The position numbers and the translations under genes are program-made. Positions 26,858-35,505 of a stretch of 64,000 bases of DNA are shown one piece after another. The notes beneath the pieces were generated by a model. That model saw nothing but the letters and a program-made list of their open reading frames with translations, searched no databases and was not told the origin of the DNA. Source of the stretch: Pedobacter suwonensis (GTDB lineage: Bacteria; Bacteroidota; Bacteroidia; Sphingobacteriales; Sphingobacteriaceae); assembly GCF_900111825.1 (NCBI RefSeq), contig NZ_FOJM01000018.1, positions 1 through 64,000 on the forward strand, read 5' to 3'. Position 1 is the first letter of the stretch, and every line of letters starts with the position of its first letter.

Positions 26858-27583
26858 ATGATTAAGTGCATAGCCATAGATGACCAGTACAGTTCCTTAG
26901 CAGGGCTGCAAAAATATATAGAAGATACACCAAACATGCGGCTAGTGCAGCAATTTACAGATCCCATTACTGCTTTAAGAGAGTTAGCCAGCTCAGAAAC
27001 AGTTGATGTAATTTTTATGGATGTGGAAATGCCCCAGATTTCAGGGCTCGAACTGGCCAAAGCTATCCGCTTCAGAACCAGAAAACTCATCTTTACCACT
27101 TCTCATCAGCAATATGCTTTTGATGCTTTTGAGGCTGCCGGAGATGCGTATTTGCTTAAACCATATAGCTATGCTAAATTTGCAACAACCATTACCAGGC
27201 TTTTTGGGCATGAAATGACGGGCGGAGCCAATGAAGACTATTTTCTGGTTAAAAATAAGGAAGAAGAACACCGTGCGGTAATGGTGAAATATGAGGATAT
27301 TATCGCTTTTGAAAGCTTTCACAATTATATTAAACTACATACCGTAAGCAAAGTAATTATTGCTTACTTAAGCTTAAAAGATGTTCGCGAACAGCTTAGC
27401 ATTAAAAAAGGTTTTATACAGTTACACCGTGGTTATATTGTAGCCATTGATAAAATTTTGCATATAGATGGCAACAGGATTACCATGAATAACCACATTA
27501 GCTTTACCGTTGGCGACATTTATCACCATGAATTTAAAAGTTTTATTTCAGAAAGGTTAATTATCAGCAGCCGTAAGAAATGA
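26858..27583 (+). CDS. LytTR-family response regulator
   Basis: The ATG at 26858 gives MIKCIAIDDQYSSLAGLQKY, the normal start of a receiver domain. A TTG-initiated extension from 26786 has no conserved residues. The receiver has the acidic pair (D8/D9), the phospho-acceptor in FMDVEMP (D55) and the conserved lysine in LLKPYSYAKF. A LytTR DNA-binding domain covers about residues 130-235 (HRAVMVKYEDIIAFESFHNY, GFIQLHRGYIV). The LytS-type kinase gene follows after 236 bases on the same strand, so the two form a signalling pair, oddly separated by an opposite-strand peptide ORF. Confidence 0.9.
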   Translation: MIKCIAIDDQYSSLAGLQKYIEDTPNMRLVQQFTDPITALRELASSETVDVIFMDVEMPQISGLELAKAIRFRTRKLIFTTSHQQYAFDAFEAAGDAYLLKPYSYAKFATTITRLFGHEMTGGANEDYFLVKNKEEEHRAVMVKYEDIIAFESFHNYIKLHTVSKVIIAYLSLKDVREQLSIKKGFIQLHRGYIVAIDKILHIDGNRITMNNHISFTVGDIYHHEFKSFISERLIISSRKK

Positions 27584-27611
27584 CGGCTACTGATGAAAAC
27601 GTTTATTGATT

Positions 27612-27743
27612 TTAATTTAGACCAGTAAGTGTAGTAAACGTTGTAGTAGTGGGTTCAGAACTGGATGTTGGTCTATTGATGTTTCTGCACAGTTTTTTTT
27701 TAAATACAAAAAGTGTTCTTTTAGCTAGTTTTTGAGTTTTCAT
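27612..27743 (-). CDS. Small Thr-rich peptide ORF (RiPP precursor-like), 43 aa
   Basis: The minus-strand frame begins MKTQKLAKRTLFVFKKKLCR and continues NINRPTSSSEPTTTTFTTLT before GLN and a stop. The basic N-terminus with K-L-x-K-x-T-x-x-x-F resembles the leader motif of Bacteroidota class I lanthipeptide-like precursors, and the Ser/Thr-rich C-terminal half would be the core. It has only one Cys, located before the Thr run, and no lanthipeptide synthetase is in the window, so the assignment is tentative. It lies alone, on the opposite strand, between a LytTR regulator and a LytS-type kinase, a placement that suggests a peptide signal or a regulated product. Confidence 0.5.
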   Translation of the reverse strand: MKTQKLAKRTLFVFKKKLCRNINRPTSSSEPTTTTFTTLTGLN

Positions 27744-27819
27744 AATTGTTTTTTTTCGAAAACTAGCGGCGGGTGCACCCTATAACTTTAGTTGTTACAC
27801 AAATAGTAAATATGCCTTT

Positions 27820-28959
27820 ATGGATAGATTAAAACGGAGCGTGACTATGCTGCAAAAATGGCTGAATACTTATCGTATACACATCATTGTTTGGACAGCA
27901 TTTATCTTTTGGGAGACTGTGATGGTGATTTACTTTCTTGGCCAGTTAGGTACATTTGGTAATTATGCTATTCACTATACCCTTAATATCACCTTATTTT
28001 ATACTTATGCTCTACTGCTGGATAAAGCAACCACATTTCCTAATGGTGCATTATGGAAAGTTCCGGTAGTTGTTGTATCAACCATTCTGATTTATTTAGG
28101 CACAGTTACCGGCGTAGACATTTTGCTAAATAACTACACCAATATTTTGCCCGGAGAACTGCCAAGTCTTAAGGTTAGAATAAGCAAGGTACTTTACAGA
28201 GGTTCATTTTTTCTTCTTTTTTCTACAGGTTATTATTTCTTGAAACGGTTTATTAAAGAAAAAACCGAAAAATCCCGGATCGAGAAACAGCGTTTTCAGA
28301 TGCTTCTTGAGAAAGAGAAAATGGAAAAGGAATTGGCCATGTCTAAAAACGCATTTATGAAAGCACAGATTAACCCGCATTTGCTTTTTAATACCTTTGA
28401 GTTTGTACACCAAAAGCTGAGCACCTACTCTCCGGAAGATGCAAAAGTAATGCTCTACCTTTCTGATATGATGCGTTTTGCTGCCAATACTCAACATAAT
28501 GAAGGTTTTGTATATTTAAGTGAAGAAATTTCACAGTGCGAAAACCTGATTGGTTTGCATCACATTACACAGGGTGCAATTTATATTGAAATGGCCAGCG
28601 GACCCGATCTTGATGAAATTAAGATAATTCCACTGGTTTTGCTCACCATTCTGGAAAATATGTTTAAACATGGAAACCTAAGCGATGTAGAAAATAAGGC
28701 CAGTATAGCTGTTTATACTATTGATGGTAAGCTACACATCGAAGGCCGTAATTTACCCAGATTGGTAAAAAGTAAAGTAGGCTTTGGCTCCGGTATGGAT
28801 AATATCCGTAACCGTTTAAACTATGCGTACCATCAGGATGCCGAAATGACTGCCGGAATTGATGAAGAAGGTTTTTATCAGGTAAACATCAGTATTTCTT
28901 TATCAGCACTAAACATGGCCCCTAAACTTATGAAAGCTGAACAGGCTATTACTGTTTAA
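27820..28959 (+). CDS. LytS-type membrane sensor histidine kinase
   Basis: The 379-residue protein has four hydrophobic segments in the first 140 residues, then a coiled linker (SRIEKQRFQMLLEKEKMEKE), the His_kinase motif AQINPHLLFNTFEF with the phospho-acceptor histidine at 187, and an HATPase domain (VLLTILENMFKHG about 275-287, GFGSGMDNIRNRL about 321-333). This is the 5TM/LytS class that phosphorylates LytTR regulators; the obvious partner is the regulator encoded just upstream. The start could also be the second Met (MLQKW). The membrane part has no recognisable ligand-binding domain, so the signal is unknown. Confidence 0.9.
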   Translation: MDRLKRSVTMLQKWLNTYRIHIIVWTAFIFWETVMVIYFLGQLGTFGNYAIHYTLNITLFYTYALLLDKATTFPNGALWKVPVVVVSTILIYLGTVTGVDILLNNYTNILPGELPSLKVRISKVLYRGSFFLLFSTGYYFLKRFIKEKTEKSRIEKQRFQMLLEKEKMEKELAMSKNAFMKAQINPHLLFNTFEFVHQKLSTYSPEDAKVMLYLSDMMRFAANTQHNEGFVYLSEEISQCENLIGLHHITQGAIYIEMASGPDLDEIKIIPLVLLTILENMFKHGNLSDVENKASIAVYTIDGKLHIEGRNLPRLVKSKVGFGSGMDNIRNRLNYAYHQDAEMTAGIDEEGFYQVNISISLSALNMAPKLMKAEQAITV

Positions 28960-29096
28960 TTATTCAAGAGTTTATTAAATACAATTAACGGCCATACCTG
29001 CATGGTAACGAAAACTAACTATCGTTGCTAAATAGCCTGGTAACTGGAGCTTTCATTTTTCTGGTGAAGCTGCTTTACAAAAATCTGGTTCAATCA

Positions 29097-29981
29097 TCAA
29101 GGTTTAGGCTCTGCATATACGGCTGCAATCTGTGCTGAAAGATATGTAAAGGCAACTGGTATTTCAGTAGCTGCATTTTTGATGTTGCCTTCGATAAAAA
29201 TATATCCTTTATATTTTATCTGGTGCAAAGCCCTTAAATAAGGTTTAAAATCATCGCCCATTACACCAGGCAGCGACCTTTTTTCTTTTTCAGCAACTTC
29301 TGCAAATCCAATCCATTTACCGGCCTTGATAATTTCATCAGGAGCCTCGCTCTCACGCATCATATGAAATATATCAGCATTTAATCTGAAATTTGGGTGG
29401 TTAACTTTTCTTACCACCTCAGCTGCCGATTTTAACGAGGTGATGAAATTTGTTTCGGTAGTTTCCAGGTTTTCTAACAAAATTGTAACCTCATATCTGC
29501 CTGCAATTTTGGCCAGCTTTTTACATAAACCAATAAAATCTGTTTTTGCCTTCACCATATTGTAATCAGCAGGAATAGTCCTGGCACCCGAGCTTCCTAA
29601 AACAATAAACTTAACCCCTGCCCGCCCGGCTCTTGAAAGCACCGTTTCGGTATATCTTAAAACTTTCGCTTCATCTACATCAGGTCCGGCAATTTTAATA
29701 TTTGATGGAAAGAAAAGATTACAGCTTAACACTTTACATTTTGCTGCCTTGATTTTTTCGAGATTAGCATTGAACTGCTCATCAGTTAACTGAGGCGAAA
29801 GCATTTTCGGAACTGATTCGCCAATCATTTTAAAACCTGAAACATAAGCTAAACTATCCTGTGCTAAACCGGATACGATACCTAAACGGGGATAATCTTG
29901 CTTATCCGGCATGAAACTACAGCAGATGGTAAAAATCAGGCCTATTAAAAAAATTGGGTAACTGGATTTCATACTTCTCAT
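29097..29981 (-). CDS. Secreted sugar phosphate isomerase/epimerase-like TIM-barrel protein
   Basis: The start at 29981 gives MRSMKSSYPIFLIGLIFTIC, an export signal; ATG at 29972 is an equally good start, while 30038 adds a non-conserved lead. The mature protein is an AP-endonuclease-2-like TIM barrel (xylose isomerase-like family) with the usual acidic and histidine positions, for example TILLENLETT and FRLNADIFHMMRE, and GYIFIEGN near the end. Bacteroidota export many such proteins and their substrates are mostly unknown. It stands alone on the minus strand. Confidence 0.75.
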   Translation of the reverse strand: MRSMKSSYPIFLIGLIFTICCSFMPDKQDYPRLGIVSGLAQDSLAYVSGFKMIGESVPKMLSPQLTDEQFNANLEKIKAAKCKVLSCNLFFPSNIKIAGPDVDEAKVLRYTETVLSRAGRAGVKFIVLGSSGARTIPADYNMVKAKTDFIGLCKKLAKIAGRYEVTILLENLETTETNFITSLKSAAEVVRKVNHPNFRLNADIFHMMRESEAPDEIIKAGKWIGFAEVAEKEKRSLPGVMGDDFKPYLRALHQIKYKGYIFIEGNIKNAATEIPVAFTYLSAQIAAVYAEPKP

Positions 29982-30151
29982 ATTATTCAGAACATGGGTT
30001 AGAAAAAATCTGGCTTTTTTTGAGTTTTTGAAACACATTTTAAAGCCTGGCGATTAAACTGCAGTAAGCAAATACGATACAGATATTATTGATATGTGGC
30101 CCTGAGGGTGAAAAAGCCATAACCTACATAATCATAACCATTAATTTATGA

Positions 30152-30181
30152 AAGTGCCGTTTTAATATTTTAACGGCACTT
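30152..30181. terminator. Hairpin between Dabb and isomerase-like genes
   Basis: AAGTGCCGTT/AACGGCACTT forms a perfect 10-bp stem around TTAATATTTT. It lies downstream of the Dabb gene on the minus strand. The T-tract is weak, so it may be a poor terminator or only a stable 3' end. Confidence 0.5.
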
Positions 30182-30254
30182 CGGTTACCTGCCTTGAGCG
30201 GTAAACCTTACAGATTAGTGTTATATCTAACCTATTGTACAGCCCGACGGAGGT

Positions 30255-30551
30255 TTATGCTGCGTCGTAAATTACAACCTTTTCAAAGTAAATCCTGAAC
30301 TCATCCAGGAAAGCTTTATGCAATGGATGAACCTGGTAAACATCATGTGCTGCCAGGTCTTCAAATAATATAAGCAGGCTAAAGGTGTAAGTGGTATCTA
30401 CAACAGCACGTTCAATGGGTGCCGGTACACCGACATAAAAACTTTTTACTACTTCAATATTTTCCAATGTTTGTAAGCTGTTGCGAAAAGCAACTTTCTG
30501 CTCATCGGTGGTATCGGCTTTTAGCCAGAATAAAACGTGGTGTGCGATCAT
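30255..30551 (-). CDS. Dabb family (stress-responsive A/B barrel) protein
   Basis: From ATG 30551 the protein reads MIAHHVLFWLKADTTDEQKV, with the Dabb signature HHVLFWLK and the late motif HPLHKAFLDEF. About 98 residues form a ferredoxin-like dimeric alpha/beta barrel. Functions in this family range from stress proteins to small decarboxylases, so none is assigned. The ATG at 30569 adds six residues. The gene is downstream of the ligase D gene on the same strand, with a gap of about 50 bases, and may be read from its own promoter. Confidence 0.8.
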   Translation of the reverse strand: MIAHHVLFWLKADTTDEQKVAFRNSLQTLENIEVVKSFYVGVPAPIERAVVDTTYTFSLLILFEDLAAHDVYQVHPLHKAFLDEFRIYFEKVVIYDAA

Positions 30552-30599
30552 CTTTAAATTTTTTACCAAATATAAAGGAAAGCATTAAAGAAGCTACGC

Positions 30600-33296
30600 T
30601 TATCCAAAAACACTTTTAGCTTTCTCTACCGCCTTGATCAAATCTATTCCTTTGCCTAAAACGCCTTTAAAAAGATCTCCTTCAACCTTTAGTCGATCAA
30701 TGGCGTTAAAAATATTAAAATCTTTCATTTTCAAACCTGGCTTAACTTCATCCCAATGTAAAGGCATTGATACCGTTGCACCAATTTTCGGGCGTAAAGA
30801 ATAAGGTCCGGCAATGGTTGCCCCTGGCCTGTTCTGTAAAAAATCGAGATACATTTTGCCTTTTCTGGCACTGATCATCCGCTCCAGGGAAGTATATTCG
30901 GGTATTTGCTGGTGTACCAGGTTCACCACTATTTTGGCAAACATCTGGCTTTGATCGTAACTGTATTTTGCATTTAACGGAATATAAATATGTATCCCGG
31001 TTGAGCCTGATGTTTTGCAATAACTGGGTACATCAATCGCGTCCAGTACCTTTTTGGTTTCCAACGCGGTTTCCACTACCTGATCGAAAGATTGTTTATC
31101 GGGGTCTAAATCAATTACACAATAATCGGGATGATCGGGGCTTTGTACCCTGCTAAACCAGGGATTCATCTCAATACAGCCTAAACTGGCCATCCAAAGC
31201 AAAGAGGCTTCATCTGTTCCAACCAGGTATTCCTTTTTTTCACCGTCGCCATTTTCATAAGGGAAGGTTTTGGCCCAGTCAGGTGCTTTCCCCTTTACAT
31301 CTTTCTGGTAAAAACTTTTTCCATGTATACCCCCAGGGAAACGGTTAAGCGACTGTGGGCGGTCTTTCAGATAAGGCAAAATATATTCAGCAACCTGGTA
31401 ATAATAATTAAACATATCTCTTTTCGTCACCTTATCTTCGGGCCAGTATATTTTACTCAGGTTGGTAAATTTAAGTTCATGCCCTTTAATTTTCCTTACC
31501 TGGGTTTCATCCTTTGGATTTAACAAGGTCTTCGGTACTTTGCCTTCGGGTGCTTTAATTGCTTTTGCGTGTGGGTTTTGGGTCTCTGCATCTTCCACTA
31601 CTTTTTCGGTTGGCATTTCTACCTCCCTGACCACATCTTTGGCTTTTTTATCTTCGCGCATGCCCTGAAAGGAAGGATGACGGAAAACCCCATCATCTGT
31701 TACTTCAGCAAAAGCAACTTCGCATACCAGTTCGGGTTTTAACCAGGTGGCTTTCGCCTTTGGCGGATTGGGCCTGAAACGCGAGGGTTTATTTACATCA
31801 GGAATACTTTCGAAAGGACTCTGATCCACAATAATCGGCTTAAACTGCTCCATCATGGATTTTTGGAGCTTGTCTGAAAATCCTGTCCCCACTTTGCCTA
31901 CATACTGCAGTTTTCCCTGCTCGTAAACGCCCAGTAGCAAAGAACTGAAAGATTTGCTGGTATCGGCATTTTTGGTAAAACCTGCAATAACCACTTCCTG
32001 CCTTTTATGTACCTTAATTTTAAGCCACTCTTTAGATCTGTAATTTGTGCTATAGGTACTGTCTGTTTTTTTTGCGATGATCCCCTCCAGGCCCATCCTT
32101 TCGGCCGCATCAAAAAAATCAACGCCGCTTGCTTTAAAAACTTTTCCTAAACGTATCCGGTCATCATTTGTGGGTAAAATCTCGTTTAATATGGCCTGGC
32201 GCTGATAAAGTGGCAGCTCCATCAGGTTTTTGCCTTCATACCACAGGATATCAAACACATAAAAAACAAGTTCGCCATCTGCCTCGCTTCTCCAGTTCTG
32301 CAATGAACCAAAATTAGATATGCCCTTATCATTCAACACCAAAATTTCGCCGTCAAGAACTGCATTCAGTTTCCAGTCTGAAAGCAGATCGTAAATGGGA
32401 TAAAATTTTTCATTAAAGGATTTATTATTTCTGGATAACAGGTCAACCTTACCCTTGTTAAGAAAGGCCATGGCACGGTAACCATCCCATTTTACCTCGT
32501 ACTGCCAGTCAGGATCATCAAATGGTTCATTAACAAGCGTGGCCAGCATGGGCTTTATGCCCGTGGGGATAGCAGTTTTCGGCGCCTTTTTCAGAATGCT
32601 TTTAACATCTACGGTAACTTCATCACCAACGGATTTAGTTTCTTTCTTTACCTTTAGTTTCGGGCTTTTTTTTTCCGTTTTCAAATCCTGCTCTTTTCCG
32701 GCTTTCCAAACTTTATCTGATGTTTTTTCCATCTTTTCGATCGTTTTACCAGACAGCACAGATTTATCTTCTTTGGTAATATCTTTCGTTGAAGCGTAGT
32801 CGTCTTTATGTTTGATCAATAACCAGCCATTTTCGCCCATGCCATTTGTTTTAACAAGTGCAAATTCGCCTTGAAGTTTTTCTCCATTCAGCCTGATTTT
32901 TAAAGAACCATCATTTAACTGGCCCAGCAAATGTTTTTCCTGTGCTTTTTTGCCTTTAATGGCTTCTATCGGCTCATAAGTACCTTCATCCCATACAATA
33001 ACGGTTCCGCCGCCATATTCGCCCTCTGGTATAATCCCCTCAAAATCTTTATAATCATAAGGGTGATCTTCTACCATCATGGCCAGGCGTTTAATTTTAG
33101 GATCGGTTGAAGGACCCTTTGGTACCGCCCAGCTTTTTAAAACGCCTTCCATTTCGAGTCTGAAATCGTAATGCAACCTCGAAGCATCGTGTTTTTGAAT
33201 GACGAAATGTAATTTATTCCGATCGCTGCTTTTACCCGATTTCGGTTCGGTAGTTTTGGAGAAATCGCGTTTGGAAACATACTTTTTCAGACTCAT
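30600..33296 (-). CDS. ligD: Bacterial NHEJ DNA ligase D
   Basis: The 898-residue protein has the three LigD modules in the order phosphoesterase, ligase, polymerase. The 3'-phosphoesterase occupies about 1-200 (HDASRLHYDFRLEM, EGEYGGGTV). The ATP-dependent ligase follows with the adenylation motif KWDGYR (K269-R274) and DGEILVL. The primase-polymerase domain occupies roughly 610-898 (LSKIYWPEDKVTKRD, DLDPDK). It repairs double-strand breaks with the Ku protein; no ku gene is visible in this window. A small DUF3606 gene starts the transcript, ending 12 bases before the ligase ATG. Confidence 0.95.
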   Translation of the reverse strand: MSLKKYVSKRDFSKTTEPKSGKSSDRNKLHFVIQKHDASRLHYDFRLEMEGVLKSWAVPKGPSTDPKIKRLAMMVEDHPYDYKDFEGIIPEGEYGGGTVIVWDEGTYEPIEAIKGKKAQEKHLLGQLNDGSLKIRLNGEKLQGEFALVKTNGMGENGWLLIKHKDDYASTKDITKEDKSVLSGKTIEKMEKTSDKVWKAGKEQDLKTEKKSPKLKVKKETKSVGDEVTVDVKSILKKAPKTAIPTGIKPMLATLVNEPFDDPDWQYEVKWDGYRAMAFLNKGKVDLLSRNNKSFNEKFYPIYDLLSDWKLNAVLDGEILVLNDKGISNFGSLQNWRSEADGELVFYVFDILWYEGKNLMELPLYQRQAILNEILPTNDDRIRLGKVFKASGVDFFDAAERMGLEGIIAKKTDSTYSTNYRSKEWLKIKVHKRQEVVIAGFTKNADTSKSFSSLLLGVYEQGKLQYVGKVGTGFSDKLQKSMMEQFKPIIVDQSPFESIPDVNKPSRFRPNPPKAKATWLKPELVCEVAFAEVTDDGVFRHPSFQGMREDKKAKDVVREVEMPTEKVVEDAETQNPHAKAIKAPEGKVPKTLLNPKDETQVRKIKGHELKFTNLSKIYWPEDKVTKRDMFNYYYQVAEYILPYLKDRPQSLNRFPGGIHGKSFYQKDVKGKAPDWAKTFPYENGDGEKKEYLVGTDEASLLWMASLGCIEMNPWFSRVQSPDHPDYCVIDLDPDKQSFDQVVETALETKKVLDAIDVPSYCKTSGSTGIHIYIPLNAKYSYDQSQMFAKIVVNLVHQQIPEYTSLERMISARKGKMYLDFLQNRPGATIAGPYSLRPKIGATVSMPLHWDEVKPGLKMKDFNIFNAIDRLKVEGDLFKGVLGKGIDLIKAVEKAKSVFG

Positions 33297-33308
33297 AGAA
33301 TTAAGGTT

Positions 33309-33482
33309 TTACTTTTTCAAATAATCTTCAACTGCACTGGCAGCGGTACCCACTGTTTCTACGGCGGCCTTGAGTTTATCTTTGCTCACACCAAATTTGT
33401 TAGACCAATAATCCAGCTCATAACCTTCATTAACATTGATCCTTGCGCGATCAGGGTTACCTGTTTTTTGTTTATCATCCAT
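33309..33482 (-). CDS. DUF3606 small protein upstream of ligD
   Basis: The 57-residue protein begins MDDKQKTGNPDRARINVNEG and contains YELDYWSNKFGVSKDKLKAA, the DUF3606 signature (YWxxKxGVSxxxLxxAV). It ends 12 bases before the ligase D ATG on the same strand, so the two are very likely co-transcribed. DUF3606 proteins are short helical proteins of unknown function common in this phylum. A paralogue is encoded at 35079-35300. Confidence 0.8.
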   Translation of the reverse strand: MDDKQKTGNPDRARINVNEGYELDYWSNKFGVSKDKLKAAVETVGTAASAVEDYLKK

Positions 33483-33521
33483 AACTGTTCTTGATTAGAT
33501 GATTATAAAACAGCCCCATAA

Positions 33522-33567
33522 CAAAAAAGGTTTTAACCTCCGTTTGTGCAAACAGCTGTTAAAACCT
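33522..33567 (-). terminator. Terminator after the GT87-like gene
   Basis: On the minus strand AGGTTTTAAC (33567-33558) pairs with GTTAAAACCT (33537-33528) around a loop that itself contains GTTTGCACAAAC. TTTTTTG follows. It lies between the GT87-like stop and the DUF3606 start. Confidence 0.75.
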
Positions 33568-33589
33568 AAAAAAAACAAACATTTAAAAT

Positions 33590-34801
33590 TTAATCTGCTA
33601 ATGCAGTAACCATTTCAGGTTCTGTTTCTTCTGCATACCAGAAACTATTATAGGTTGCACTGTAAATAATCCTCAACCAAACCAGAAAATAAGGAAAGCT
33701 GATGATTGCCAGTGATAACGGATGCGATTTTGCGAAGACCGGGAATAACAACAGCGGGAAATTACAGGTAATTAACAATAAAATGGGTAGTAGTATCCTT
33801 TTCATCACCTCATTCTTTTCTTTCACATACCATACACCTACCCCGATAATTGAAATGATAAAAGTGCAGTCTTCTGCACCTGTGCTAAACAATACCGGAA
33901 AAATCAAAACCGATGACAGGATCATTAACTGGAAGCGGTTTTTTTTGAAACGCGACAGGTTTATAAAAGGCAAACTGAATAATAAAGCACCGAGGCTCAG
34001 CAATAGAAAGTTCGGTATATTCTTTTCATTGAAAAGTGCTCTGAAGAAACCCATAATGGAAATATCAATCCCCCCTCCCAGTACGTTTACCATATTTTTA
34101 CTCATTAAAGAGTTTTTCCAATCTACATAACTGTGCAGCACATAACCTGGTGAAGCGATAAGCATCGGTAATAAAAATATAACCACCGACCATAAAAGCA
34201 ACCACAACACAAAAGAGAGCTTATTTCTCGAAAAAAAGAAAAAAACCAGCCCCACAATGCCGTACAATTTAATAAAGGTACCCAGTACGATACAAAGTGC
34301 AGACCATATTCCTTTATCTTTATTGAGCAGGGTATAACTTAATACCATTAATGCCCCCGCACCGGCATTAAACTGCTGATTGAGCATCGATTCTATTAAA
34401 CAGGGAATAGCGATATAACCTACAGCAATTTTTTGATCTTCGGTTAAGGGCAAGGTTTGCACGGCCTTAAAAAGGAAGAAGCAATTAAACAGGTTCCATA
34501 ACAATAATCCTATCCAGTTATGAAAAATGGCAAATGGAGCAATCAACACACTAAAAACAGGGCCATAATGATTGGAATCATCATGGTAAGCCGGATAATT
34601 TGCATAGAGTGAACGCTCATGCAGTAGGTTTCTGAATGTATTTTCGAAAATCAGATAATTGTTGTAACGGTGTGTTATCCAGGAATCTATTACAAAAATA
34701 AGGGTAATCAGCACCCAGATAAACAACACAAAACGATTGTCTTGATAGAACTTACGACCTGAAGGCAAACTTTGATTGGTGGCTAGAAAATAATTTAGCA
34801 T
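33590..34801 (-). CDS. GT87/DUF2029-like polytopic membrane glycosyltransferase
   Basis: From ATG 34801 (MLNYFLATNQSLPSGRKFYQ) the protein has about 403 residues and roughly ten hydrophobic segments. An early acidic loop, NYPAYHDDSNHYGPVFSVLI, is typical of GT-C glycosyltransferases of the GT87/DUF2029 group, where the acidic loop after the first membrane segment is catalytic. Such enzymes use polyprenyl-phosphate sugars to add residues to cell-envelope glycans. A start at 34825 adds eight hydrophobic residues. The gene is monocistronic with a good terminator. The acceptor is unknown. Confidence 0.75.
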   Translation of the reverse strand: MLNYFLATNQSLPSGRKFYQDNRFVLFIWVLITLIFVIDSWITHRYNNYLIFENTFRNLLHERSLYANYPAYHDDSNHYGPVFSVLIAPFAIFHNWIGLLLWNLFNCFFLFKAVQTLPLTEDQKIAVGYIAIPCLIESMLNQQFNAGAGALMVLSYTLLNKDKGIWSALCIVLGTFIKLYGIVGLVFFFFSRNKLSFVLWLLLWSVVIFLLPMLIASPGYVLHSYVDWKNSLMSKNMVNVLGGGIDISIMGFFRALFNEKNIPNFLLLSLGALLFSLPFINLSRFKKNRFQLMILSSVLIFPVLFSTGAEDCTFIISIIGVGVWYVKEKNEVMKRILLPILLLITCNFPLLLFPVFAKSHPLSLAIISFPYFLVWLRIIYSATYNSFWYAEETEPEMVTALAD

Positions 34802-35078
34802 TGTAAAAAATATATTACAATACAATTATAAAAACGAAAATCGACAAAACCTAATGTTTTATGAATGAAAGTGATGCGGGTTTAACGCAAAAAAAATTAC
34901 TATACTGGCAATGATGCAATAAATCTGGCTTTTTGGTAGAAACAATTGTGGTTTGACCTATAATTTTAAACAGAACCTGTTATTTATACCATATTTCTGA
35001 GAATTTACTGACAAAACTTTAAAACCAAATGGAATTCTGCCTGTTTAAATAGATGATTACTAACCAAAATTTATAGAC

Positions 35079-35300
35079 ATGGAATATCAAGTTAATTCGA
35101 TGAATGCCAGGAAAGAATTTATCGAAATCGCAGATGAGCAGGATCGCAATTACTGGGCCGCAAGATTAGGCATCAGTACTGAAAAGCTTAAATCAGCCGT
35201 AAAAGCATTACACAGCATGGAGTTTTCAAAACTGAAGGAACATTTCATGATGGAAAAAATTAAATCAGGAAGTACCTATCAACGTTTTGTAAATCAATAA
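35079..35300 (+). CDS. DUF3606-like small protein
   Basis: The 73-residue helical protein contains RNYWAARLGISTEKLKSAVK, which matches the DUF3606 pattern and the paralogue upstream of ligD. The C-terminal half (LKEHFMMEKIKSGSTYQRFV) is charged and helical. It is followed after seven bases by a 65-codon ORF on the same strand. Function unknown. Confidence 0.75.
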   Translation: MEYQVNSMNARKEFIEIADEQDRNYWAARLGISTEKLKSAVKALHSMEFSKLKEHFMMEKIKSGSTYQRFVNQ

Positions 35301-35307
35301 CCAATGT

Positions 35308-35505
35308 ATGAATAATAAAAATGAAAGCAAAAATACGGTAGCGGTTGAGCAAACCATTACCGAATATACGCACCTGATTGATCTTCCACCCGTTAAAGGT
35401 GTTTTAAACCGGAAAATTAAAGGTAATAACTTAAGCCATCCAAATGCCGGCATCAGAACGTTATCGGTATTTTTTCATAAAAATGGATTGTCTAACTTAC
35501 TTTAG
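35308..35505 (+). CDS. Hypothetical protein, 65 aa
   Basis: This short ORF sits seven bases after the DUF3606-like gene and probably shares its transcript. The sequence (MNNKNESKNTVAVEQTITEY then THLIDLPPVKGVLNRKIKGN) is polar and matches no family I know. Its last nine bases overlap the end of the convergent serine hydrolase gene, an arrangement that makes it either real and compact or a chance frame. Confidence 0.45.
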   Translation: MNNKNESKNTVAVEQTITEYTHLIDLPPVKGVLNRKIKGNNLSHPNAGIRTLSVFFHKNGLSNLL

